Program-made: the position numbers and the translations under genes | NCBI GenBank assembly: GCA_002411085.1 | Contig: DHQK01000172.1 | Span: forward strand, 25,916 to 39,574 | DNA from: Marinilabilia sp. UBA5340 | GTDB lineage: Bacteria > Bacteroidota > Bacteroidia > Bacteroidales > Marinilabiliaceae | Direction of reading: 5' to 3' | Length of the DNA: 13,659 bases | Notes under the pieces: model-generated | The model's database searches: none | Told to the model about the DNA's origin: nothing | What the model saw: only the letters and a program-made list of their open reading frames with translations | Part shown: in pieces, positions 7,460 to 13,659 of the stretch | Numbering within the stretch: the first letter of the stretch is position 1 | Layout of the letters: the number at the start of each line of letters is the position of its first letter

Positions 7460-8761
7460 TTACAACTCCAACAAATAGTCTTTCAGACTTTTATAGGAAT
7501 TATCCATCATCTCATGTGAGCCCTTAATATCAAAAGCATCTCCAAAGTCGGCCCTTATTTTTTGTGCCTCTTGTGGCAAAACAGAATCGATGGTTTCCAA
7601 AAACTTTACAGGATGAGCTGTTGATACAAAAAACCCTGTTTCATCTTTCTTCAATCCCCGTGAAAGTCCAAGGTATCCGGTTGCCGAGTGAGGATCCAAA
7701 AGATAATTGTGAGTTTCAAAAACAGATTGAATAGTCTCTTTGATTTCGTCATCAGTAACCACTAACGCGGACACTTCTGCCTTCAACTTTTCAATGTCCT
7801 GCTGATACAGCTCAAAAAGCCTGGGCCAGTTACTGGGATCACCCACATCCATAGCATTGGCCAGAGTTGCAATGGTAGACCGGGGCTCATAATTTCCTGA
7901 ATGAAGAAAGCGGGGAATCACATCATTTACATTGGTAGCCGCAACAAAACGCTTCACCGGTAACCCCATTTTATGTGCCAACACCGCAGCCGTAATATTA
8001 CCAAAGTTGCCACTGGGTACGCAAACCACCGGAGGTCGGCCCCCGTTTTGTTCCATCATCCGGGCTACCCCCTGAAAATAATAAATCATTTGAGGAAGTA
8101 AACGCCCCAGGTTGATAGAATTGGCAGAGGTAACGGCAACTGACTGTCGTAAATCACGATCGTTGAAAGCCTGCTTGACAAGCCGCTGACAATCATCAAA
8201 GGCCCCATCCACAGCAACAGCATGAATATTGTAACCCAGGCTTGTCATTTGGTTCTGCTGATAAGGACTGATTTTACCCTCGGGAAATAACACAACGACT
8301 TCAATGCCTGGAACTTTGTAAAAACCATGCGCTACTGCACCACCGGTATCCCCGGAAGTCGCGGTAAGCACCACCATTTTTTTGTCACTCACAGGATGAA
8401 GCCGGCTCATCAAGCGGGACAGAAAGCGAGCCCCCACATCTTTAAAAGCCTGCGTGGGGCCATGAAAAAGCTCCAACACCCCAACATTATCATGTATTAG
8501 GTTTAATGGAATAGGGAAAGAGAAAGTACTTTCAACCATCTCTTTCAATTCGCTATATTTTAAATCTTCTTCGAGATATGGATGAAGAACCTCAAAAGCG
8601 ATCTCCGGAAGCGTCAATGCCGGTAATCGATCGAAAAAGTCCTTTTCCAATACCGGCACACTTTGTGGCATAAACAAACTGCCATCATCGGCAAGTCCTT
8701 TAAACACAGCATCAGACAATGACACTGTTTGCGGAGTTGATCCTAAACTTTTAAATAACAT
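7460..8761 (-). CDS. thrC: Threonine synthase
   Basis: A PLP-dependent enzyme that converts O-phospho-L-homoserine and water to L-threonine and phosphate, the last step of threonine synthesis, in the cytoplasm. The 433-residue length fits the family. The N-terminal region lacks the long extension of plant enzymes. Lys107 in FHGPTQAFKDVGARF is the Schiff-base lysine. TATSGDTGGA (133-142) and PSGNFGN (249-255) are the substrate and PLP-phosphate binding loops, and SANSINLGRLLPQ (from about 212) is also typical of ThrC. It begins 27 bases after the stop of the homoserine-kinase-like gene, which makes its substrate, so the two are almost surely one transcript. The chosen ATG gives a normal family N-terminus. 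Confidence 0.97.
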   Translation of the reverse strand: MLFKSLGSTPQTVSLSDAVFKGLADDGSLFMPQSVPVLEKDFFDRLPALTLPEIAFEVLHPYLEEDLKYSELKEMVESTFSFPIPLNLIHDNVGVLELFHGPTQAFKDVGARFLSRLMSRLHPVSDKKMVVLTATSGDTGGAVAHGFYKVPGIEVVVLFPEGKISPYQQNQMTSLGYNIHAVAVDGAFDDCQRLVKQAFNDRDLRQSVAVTSANSINLGRLLPQMIYYFQGVARMMEQNGGRPPVVCVPSGNFGNITAAVLAHKMGLPVKRFVAATNVNDVIPRFLHSGNYEPRSTIATLANAMDVGDPSNWPRLFELYQQDIEKLKAEVSALVVTDDEIKETIQSVFETHNYLLDPHSATGYLGLSRGLKKDETGFFVSTAHPVKFLETIDSVLPQEAQKIRADFGDAFDIKGSHEMMDNSYKSLKDYLLEL

Positions 8762-8788
8762 ATTTTTAGCGCAGAAATTTAACCTGAT

Positions 8789-9991
8789 TTATTCAAACAA
8801 TTTTTCCAATACTTCTCCATCTGCCAGGATACCCATAGTCCCTTCTTTCACTGAAAATTCATCAAAAGTTGTCACAGCATCAGCTTTCAAACCCGGTTTG
8901 ACGATAAAGAACGGTACCGGATCAGAAGTGTGGGTACGCAATGCACAGGGCGTGGGATGATCTGGTAACAGCGCAAGGGCCACCTCCTCGTTTAGCGATT
9001 GGATGCCTTCCCACAAGGGTTTAAGCAACCGTTTATCAAAATCCTCTACCACCCTCTTCTTTAAATCCTTATCACCTTCATGCCCTGCTTCATCAGCAGC
9101 TTCCACATGCAGGAAAACAAAATCAACTTTTTTAAGGGCTTCGACAGCAGCAGCGGCCTTGCCTTCATAATTGGTATCAAAAAGTCCTGTGGCACCTTCT
9201 ACATAAATATTCTCCAGTCCAGCCATCCCACCGATTCCTCTGATCAAATCTACAGCTGATATTACAGCACCGGACTGAATACCCCAACGTTCTTCAAAAG
9301 TCGGAAACCCACCCGGCTTACCTGGTGACCAGGGCCAGATAGCATTGGCTGGCGCTTTTCCTTCTTCCCGCCGCTTTTTATTTATGGGATGGTCGTTGAG
9401 CACTTCAACAGCGTGCTTTATCAATCGGCGAAGTTGTCTGGCGGTTGACGCAGCCTCACCATCTGCGATGGGCAATAAATCTTCAATTTTTTCTCCGGGA
9501 TGATCGTGTGGCGGTCGGCAGGAAACACCCGATTGCCCGTTTTCCAGCATCATCAGGTTGCGATAGCTTACGCCCTGATGAAAACGTACACCCTGGGAAT
9601 GTAATTTCTCATTAAGATAATTGATCAGTTCACCAGCTTCATCATTGGAGATATGTCCCGCTGAATGGTTTATCAGCAAATTATTTTCCACCGTCACCAG
9701 ATTACAGCGAAAAACCAACTCATTATCCCGAATTGGCACCTGTAAAGCAGCAGCTTCAAGCACTCCCCGTCCGGGAAAATATTTGTGCGGATCAAAACCC
9801 AGGATATTCATATTGGCAATTTCACTTCCCGGATGCAGGCCAACTGGAATAGATTTCAGCAGGCCGGATTGTCCCATGGCACATAGCTGATCCATCATGG
9901 GCTTATGTGCCACCATCAAAGGAGTTTTATTATCCCATTCAGGAATTGGATTATCAGCCATTCCATCGGCCAATACTACGATATACTTCAT
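8789..9991 (-). CDS. Phosphoglycerate-mutase-like probable homoserine kinase
   Basis: A 400-residue member of the alkaline phosphatase superfamily, of the archaeal-type cofactor-independent phosphoglycerate mutase (ApgM) branch. Visible landmarks: Asp9 in VVLADGMAD (metal site), Ser56 in HPGSEIANMNILG (the nucleophile position), FPGRGVLEAAA (72-82), NHSAGHISNDE (108-118), then Asp300/His304 in EAADEAGHEGD, Asp344/His345 in LLPDHPTP and His354 in RTHTSD, which complete the two-metal site. Proteins of this type next to thr genes are a proposed homoserine kinase family (TIGRFAM 'hyp_Hser_kinase'). Genetic work in Bacteroides thetaiotaomicron and other bacteria, as I recall it, supports that role. 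Its place directly before thrC argues for homoserine phosphorylation rather than glycolysis. A glycolytic mutase role cannot be excluded from sequence alone. It is first in the operon, with a hairpin-bearing leader upstream. Confidence 0.88.
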   Translation of the reverse strand: MKYIVVLADGMADNPIPEWDNKTPLMVAHKPMMDQLCAMGQSGLLKSIPVGLHPGSEIANMNILGFDPHKYFPGRGVLEAAALQVPIRDNELVFRCNLVTVENNLLINHSAGHISNDEAGELINYLNEKLHSQGVRFHQGVSYRNLMMLENGQSGVSCRPPHDHPGEKIEDLLPIADGEAASTARQLRRLIKHAVEVLNDHPINKKRREEGKAPANAIWPWSPGKPGGFPTFEERWGIQSGAVISAVDLIRGIGGMAGLENIYVEGATGLFDTNYEGKAAAAVEALKKVDFVFLHVEAADEAGHEGDKDLKKRVVEDFDKRLLKPLWEGIQSLNEEVALALLPDHPTPCALRTHTSDPVPFFIVKPGLKADAVTTFDEFSVKEGTMGILADGEVLEKLFE

Positions 9992-10050
9992 AGTTATTTT
10001 TTTTCTTAGGTTACCAGGTTTTACGCTATGCAGGGTAAATACATTCGTTT

Positions 10051-10101
10051 AAAAAAATCCAAATCCCTGAACAACCCGCCTGGAGAGCCTTTCAGGGATT
10101 T
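10051..10101 (-). promoter_or_regulatory. Leader hairpin with U-run before the threonine genes
   Basis: An 11-bp perfect inverted repeat (AAATCCCTGAA at 10061-10071, TTCAGGGATTT at 10091-10101) encloses a 19-base loop that can extend the stem with mostly G-U pairs. On the minus strand the stem is followed by GGA and seven T (10057-10051), the shape of an intrinsic terminator. It is about 60 bases before the kinase start codon and about at the start point predicted from the -7 box at 10108-10115. It may be an attenuator or cis-regulatory RNA, or a dispersed palindromic repeat. I do not recognise it as a known RNA family. Confidence 0.6.
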
Positions 10102-10107
10102 AAATCT

Positions 10108-10139
10108 CAAAGATAATGGTTTGAAAATAATTATTCTAA
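10108..10139 (-). promoter_or_regulatory. Candidate promoter of the threonine genes
   Basis: On the minus strand TATCTTTG (10115-10108) matches the Bacteroidota -7 consensus TAnnTTTG exactly. TTAG (10139-10136), 20 bases upstream, is a three-of-four match to the -33 TTTG box. Transcription would begin near 10101, the first base of the leader hairpin, giving a leader of about 110 bases. The rest of the 294-base gap (9992-10285) shows an 8-bp inverted repeat (10181-10188 with 10204-10211) and a 5-bp stem at 10240-10252, neither with a T-run. Confidence 0.45.
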
Positions 10140-10285
10140 CAGGTTATCTTAAAATTCCTAATTGTCAGAGGCTTTATCATTCTGAAAACTGAATAGAATC
10201 TCATTTTCAGAGCTTCTCTATTTTTCAAGATACAAATGCTGCCACAATGGCAAATACCCGAAGCCACTCTTTAACACAGAACTAA

Positions 10286-11326
10286 TCAGACCAGCGGAAT
10301 ATTGTTTTCACTGCAAACCCGGCGCATCTCGTCCGACCACAAACTGGACTGAATTTCTCCTATATGAGCCTTGCGCAGGAAGTACATACACAAACGAGAC
10401 TGTCCGATACCCCCACCAATACTTAATGGTAATTCATTTTTTAAGAGCCTTTGGTGAAAAAGAAACTCCTTCCGGTTTTCACAATCTTTTTCTTTCAATT
10501 GTTTTTCCAGTGCTTCAGCATCAACACGGATTCCCATGGATGATATTTCAAAAGCTCTCTCCAAAACAGGATTCCAAAGTAAAATATCTCCATTCAATCC
10601 CTTTAAACCGTCCTTATCAGCAGTAATCCAGTCGTCGTAATCGGGAGCTCTGCCATCATGAGGTTCACCATTGGACAATTTACCGCCGATACCAATCAGA
10701 AAAACTGCTCCATATTTTTTACAGATGGCATCTTCCCGTTCTTTGGAAGATAAATCAGGATACATCTGCAATAATTCTTCACTGTGAATAAAATGAATTT
10801 TAGGTGGCAACAAAGGAGTAAGCTGAGGGTATTTTTCATACAAAATAAACTCTGTACGCTTTAACACCTCATAAATTCTGCGTACCACTTTTTTCAATGT
10901 CTTAGTATTGCGCTCCTCAGCAGTGATATGACGCTCCCAATCCCATTGATCTACATAAATAGAATGTGTGTTATCAAGGACTTCATCGGGTCGAATCGCA
11001 TTCATATCAGTGTAAATACCATACCCCGGCTCAATATCATAGTCGGCAAGCACCATACGTTTCCATTTGGCCAGACTGTGAACAATCTCAGCCTCACGAT
11101 CGCCCAGATCTTTCACTGGAAATGTGACAGGCCGCTCAATACCATTTAAATCGTCATTAATGCCAGTACCTTTCAGAACAAATAATGGTGCCGTAACTCT
11201 CCGTAATCTCAGTTCAGAAGAAAGACCCGATTGAAAAGAATCCTTCACCACCGTAATGGCATGTTCTGTTTCCTTCAAATCCAACAAAGGATGGTACCCT
11301 CTGGGGATGAACAAATTATCTATCAT
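10286..11326 (-). CDS. asnA: Aspartate--ammonia ligase (AsnA-type asparagine synthetase)
   Basis: Makes L-asparagine from L-aspartate, ammonia and ATP (giving AMP and pyrophosphate), in the cytoplasm. The fold is that of the class II aminoacyl-tRNA synthetases. At 346 residues it is slightly longer than the 330 of E. coli. Characteristic stretches: GIYTDMNAIRPDE and SIYVDQWDWERHI (aspartate and ammonia side), HDGRAPDYDDW, and the class II motif 3 loop GGGIGQSR (304-311) with its ATP-binding Arg, followed by LRKAHIGEIQ. No glutamine-amidotransferase domain is present, which separates it from AsnB. It lies on the same strand as the threonine genes but 294 bases upstream, with separate promoter signals on each, so a shared transcript is uncertain. 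Both use aspartate-derived precursors. No strong terminator follows its stop. Confidence 0.97.
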   Translation of the reverse strand: MIDNLFIPRGYHPLLDLKETEHAITVVKDSFQSGLSSELRLRRVTAPLFVLKGTGINDDLNGIERPVTFPVKDLGDREAEIVHSLAKWKRMVLADYDIEPGYGIYTDMNAIRPDEVLDNTHSIYVDQWDWERHITAEERNTKTLKKVVRRIYEVLKRTEFILYEKYPQLTPLLPPKIHFIHSEELLQMYPDLSSKEREDAICKKYGAVFLIGIGGKLSNGEPHDGRAPDYDDWITADKDGLKGLNGDILLWNPVLERAFEISSMGIRVDAEALEKQLKEKDCENRKEFLFHQRLLKNELPLSIGGGIGQSRLCMYFLRKAHIGEIQSSLWSDEMRRVCSENNIPLV

Positions 11327-11364
11327 AACATTCTAAATACAAGATCAACTTTTGTTTGCTTTGA

Positions 11365-11372
11365 CAAAATTA
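11365..11372 (-). promoter_or_regulatory. Candidate -7 element for asnA
   Basis: TAATTTTG on the minus strand matches TAnnTTTG exactly and would start transcription near 11358, about 31 bases before the asnA ATG. The -33 region is only T-rich, without a clear TTTG. The divergent gap to the transporter (11327-11620) is very AT-rich; apart from this and the box at 11598-11605 I see no clear hairpin in it. Confidence 0.4.
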
Positions 11373-11597
11373 CACGCTTAAATTACAATTAAAAATTTTT
11401 CAAAGAGATTTTTTGTCATTTTATCATCATGCAGCCGACTTTTTTTAACTAATTGAAAGCTGAAAATTGTAAAATGGCATAATAGTGCTGAATTTGTATT
11501 CATTATTTAATGCTGGCACATAGCTCCAAAATAGGTTCTCCGCTGGATTTAGAAAAGTTCCGGAGTTTTCTCTCTTCAGTTTGGAAGAATAAATATT

Positions 11598-11605
11598 TAT
11601 CTTTG
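11598..11605 (+). promoter_or_regulatory. Candidate -7 element for the MFS transporter
   Basis: TATCTTTG matches the Bacteroidota -7 consensus exactly, the same octamer as before the threonine genes. It would start transcription near 11612, just before the ATG at 11621 and after the more upstream ATG at 11510, which supports the shorter protein. The nearest TTTG (11580-11583) is only 14 bases upstream, so the -33 box is not convincing. Confidence 0.4.
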
Positions 11606-11620
11606 TGCCACAAAAATGAA

Positions 11621-12805
11621 ATGCAGGGACAATTCAGAAAAAATATTGGAAGGCTTTACATCATAAAGGTGGCCAAATGGTTTATGCTGACCATGCCCAT
11701 CATTATGCTTTTCTACAAAGATATGGGGCTTACCCACGAAGAAGCCTTTCAGCTAAAAGCCATCTACAGCATTAGCATCGTAGTATTTGAAATTCCCTCA
11801 GGTTATCTGGCCGATATCCTCGGACGTAAATACACTTTAATTCTGGGCACCATATTGGGAACTGCCGGATTTATATTTTATTCCTTTGGGTCGGGATATT
11901 GGATGTTTTTAGTGGCAGAGATGACCCTGGGAATAGGCCAAAGCTTCATCTCCGGCTCCGATTCTGCTATGCTTTTCGATTCATTGAAGGCAGATGGACG
12001 GAAGCATCAGTATTTAAAATATGAAGGACTGAATTTCTCCATTGGCAATTATTCAGAAGCCCTGGCCGGTCTTGCAGGCGGAGCCCTGGCAGAAATCAGC
12101 CTACATCTCCCCTTCTATTTGCAAACCGGAATTGCCTTTATCGGCATTCCTGCCGCTCTAACCCTCATTGAGCCCCCTCGTGAAGAAAAAAGGAAAAGGC
12201 CTGGGTTTATGGATATTCTAAAAGTTGTTCGGTATGCCCTGGTTCAAAACAATCAGTTGAGATGGAACCTCGTATATTCTTCAATAATAGGCACTTCAAC
12301 ACTTACAATGGCCTGGGTATATCAGTTAAGACTTCACGAATTTGGTTTTACGGAAATTTTTATCGGAGGAACAGCCACCGCTTTGAATTTGCTTGTGGGA
12401 ACAGTCACTCTTTTCTCCTCCAAACTGGAACGAAGGATGGGAAAAGAGCTTACTGTACTGAGCACAAGTATTATTATTACCGGCGGTTTTATTGCGGGAG
12501 GATTAACCCACTCAGCCGTCTTTTTCCTGCCGGTTTTAGGTATTTTCTATATGGCGCGTGGAGTGGCGACTCCGGTTTTGAAAGATTACATCAACCAAAT
12601 CACTCCTTCCGATATCCGCGCCACCGTACTATCAGTGCGCAGTCTGCTCATCCGCGCCATCTTTGCTGTAATGGCACCCTTGTTTGGATGGATCAGTGAC
12701 CATCTTTCTCTGTCGCAGGCTTTATGGATCGTAGGACTGGTTTTCATGGCACTTTCTCTCTCCACGGTATCGTTATTCCTGAGTACACTAAAAAAGGCAC
12801 AATAA
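11621..12805 (+). CDS. Major facilitator superfamily (MFS) transporter
   Basis: An inner-membrane secondary transporter of 394 residues from this start, the usual MFS length, with roughly 12 hydrophobic segments. The loop after the second segment carries SGYLADILGRK (about 60-70), the MFS motif A (G-x-x-A-D-x-x-G-R-K). A basic central loop (PPREEKRKRPG) separates the two six-helix halves. An in-frame ATG at 11510 would add 37 residues, but these look like translated intergenic sequence, and an exact -7 promoter box lies within them. The shorter start MQGQFRKNIGRLYIIKVAKWFM begins just before the first membrane helix, as is normal. Substrate is unknown; the general look is that of drug- or metabolite-efflux type MFS proteins, but nothing specific supports that. 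It is a single gene, divergent from asnA, converging on the hydrolase with 7 bases between stop codons. Confidence 0.88.
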   Translation: MQGQFRKNIGRLYIIKVAKWFMLTMPIIMLFYKDMGLTHEEAFQLKAIYSISIVVFEIPSGYLADILGRKYTLILGTILGTAGFIFYSFGSGYWMFLVAEMTLGIGQSFISGSDSAMLFDSLKADGRKHQYLKYEGLNFSIGNYSEALAGLAGGALAEISLHLPFYLQTGIAFIGIPAALTLIEPPREEKRKRPGFMDILKVVRYALVQNNQLRWNLVYSSIIGTSTLTMAWVYQLRLHEFGFTEIFIGGTATALNLLVGTVTLFSSKLERRMGKELTVLSTSIIITGGFIAGGLTHSAVFFLPVLGIFYMARGVATPVLKDYINQITPSDIRATVLSVRSLLIRAIFAVMAPLFGWISDHLSLSQALWIVGLVFMALSLSTVSLFLSTLKKAQ

Positions 12806-12812
12806 CTAAGAA

Positions 12813-13580
12813 TCAAGTCTCAAATTCCAGCCCATCGTATCCCAAAAAGACATTTTCTGGTAATTGTTTTGAGATCTCAGCATGGAATCCCATGTGGTGA
12901 CTGATATGAGTTAAAAAGGCCTTTTCCGGTTTCAATTCGTCAATCACTTCTAGCGCCTGATCCAGATTAAAATGGGAAGCGTGAGGCTCAATTCTAAGCG
13001 CATTAATGACAAGTACCTTGCTGTTTCTCAATAGTTTCATACTTTCTTCAGGAATAAAACTGCCATCGGTAACATAGCTGAAATCACCAATACGAAACCC
13101 GAGCACAGGCAATTTGTGATGAAAAACCCGAAAAGGCTCCACCTCGATACCCTGGACCTCAAAGGGTTCCAGACCGATTTCATTCAATAACAATTCTGGC
13201 ACACCGGGATATCTCTCCCCCTCACTCTTGAAGGCATAGGAATATTCCGTTCGCAAAGCCTCCAGCGTTCGGTTTTCTCCGTAGAGATAACAAGGTTCCT
13301 GATTTATCCAGTTAAAAGCCCTTACATCGTCCAGGCCGGCCGTGTGATCTTTATGTTCGTGCGTAAACAGGATCGCATTCATCCTCCTGGTTTGGGAAGC
13401 AATCATTTGCTGACGAAAATCAGGGCCTGCATCAATAGCAATAACCTTTCCATTCTTCTCTATTTTCACCGATGAACGTGTCCGTTTATCATGAACATCG
13501 GAAGAATGGCAAACCTCACAGTCGCAGGCAATCATAGGCACTCCCATGGATGTACCGGTTCCTAAAAGCGTAATTTTCAA
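12813..13580 (-). CDS. PhnP-type metallo-beta-lactamase-fold phosphodiesterase
   Basis: A 255-residue cytoplasmic metallo-hydrolase. The N-terminal strand ITLLGTGTSMGVP and the Cys cluster CDCEVC (Cys19, Cys21, Cys24) match the structural zinc site of PhnP, the phosphoribosyl 1,2-cyclic phosphate phosphodiesterase. The two-metal active-site motif HxHxDH is THEHKDH (His74, His76, Asp78, His79). A later Asp in VTDGSF and His residues in THISHHMG complete it. Homologues are widespread in Bacteroidota without a phosphonate operon, and no phn gene is near, so the substrate is uncertain; a cyclic phosphodiester is the family-based guess. The start codon is TTG (13578-13580): no ATG lies in frame between it and an upstream stop, and the sequence from it matches the expected family start. 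Its 3' end abuts the convergent transporter gene. Confidence 0.9.
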   Translation of the reverse strand: MKITLLGTGTSMGVPMIACDCEVCHSSDVHDKRTRSSVKIEKNGKVIAIDAGPDFRQQMIASQTRRMNAILFTHEHKDHTAGLDDVRAFNWINQEPCYLYGENRTLEALRTEYSYAFKSEGERYPGVPELLLNEIGLEPFEVQGIEVEPFRVFHHKLPVLGFRIGDFSYVTDGSFIPEESMKLLRNSKVLVINALRIEPHASHFNLDQALEVIDELKPEKAFLTHISHHMGFHAEISKQLPENVFLGYDGLEFET

Positions 13581-13659
13581 AATAGTTGTTTTCGGTTTAA
13601 TAAACTGATTAAGTTTTATCCTTTAAAAACACCTGTCAAAAACAAAATTTAAACAGTTT

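Noticed and set aside
10136..10204. A 22-codon minus-strand reading frame before the threonine genes, ending in Ile-Thr-Cys, with 2 Thr and 3 Ile codons, a possible leader peptide.
   Set aside because: The Thr/Ile content is not clustered as in known leader peptides, and the frame lies upstream of the best predicted transcription start. Such short frames are common by chance in AT-rich DNA.
10181..10211. An 8-bp perfect inverted repeat (TCTGAAAA / TTTTCAGA) with a 15-base loop, considered as the asnA terminator.
   Set aside because: No T-run follows on the minus strand and the stem is AT-rich, so it does not look like an intrinsic terminator.
10240..10252. A TGCCA / TGGCA stem with a CAA loop just after asnA.
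   Set aside because: Only 5 bp and no T-run; too weak to call.
1..13659. Search for CRISPR arrays, defence genes, transposases, phage genes and tRNA or rRNA genes.
   Set aside because: No direct-repeat arrays, mobile-element genes or RNA-gene signatures were seen; all sizeable frames belong to housekeeping or transport families.

Overview
The window looks like ordinary core chromosome from a member of the Bacteroidota, probably near the Bacteroidales/Marinilabiliales. The evidence is of several kinds. The -7 promoter motif TAnnTTTG appears at several gene starts. Two secreted proteins have signal peptides that should be cut directly before Gln. An asnA-type asparagine synthetase and a phosphoglycerate-mutase-like homoserine kinase are present. 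Shine-Dalgarno sites are poor and start codons sit in A-rich context. Nine protein genes fill almost everything. I see no tRNA, rRNA, CRISPR array, insertion sequence, phage gene or attachment site.

Layout. On the minus strand, positions 45-3765 hold gyrA followed 37 bases later by a secreted TPR protein, ending in a strong hairpin terminator at the left edge. A 286-base divergent region with a terminator-like hairpin and candidate promoters separates gyrA from clpC on the plus strand (4052-6616). clpC converges on a second small secreted TPR gene (6690-7337, minus), and the two share a bidirectional terminator at 6635-6673. The minus strand then carries thrC (7460-8761), the homoserine-kinase-like gene 27 bases upstream of it (8789-9991), and asnA (10286-11326). 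The last 2.3 kb hold a plus-strand MFS transporter (11621-12805) converging, with only 7 bases between stop codons, on a PhnP-type metallo-hydrolase (12813-13580, minus) that starts with TTG.

How the genes work together. The homoserine-kinase-like protein and threonine synthase catalyse the last two steps of threonine synthesis. asnA uses the same precursor, aspartate, so 7460-11326 is an aspartate-family amino-acid block. The usual upstream partner thrA is not in the window. gyrA (DNA supercoiling) and clpC (regulated proteolysis) are housekeeping genes sharing a divergent control region.

I did not find a convincing undescribed multi-gene system. The points most worth a second look are: a 5'-leader hairpin with a U-run before the threonine genes; a terminator-like hairpin inside the gyrA/clpC divergent region; a His at the GyrA position matching E. 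coli Asp87 in the quinolone-resistance region; and the pair of TPR proteins flanking gyrA-clpC.
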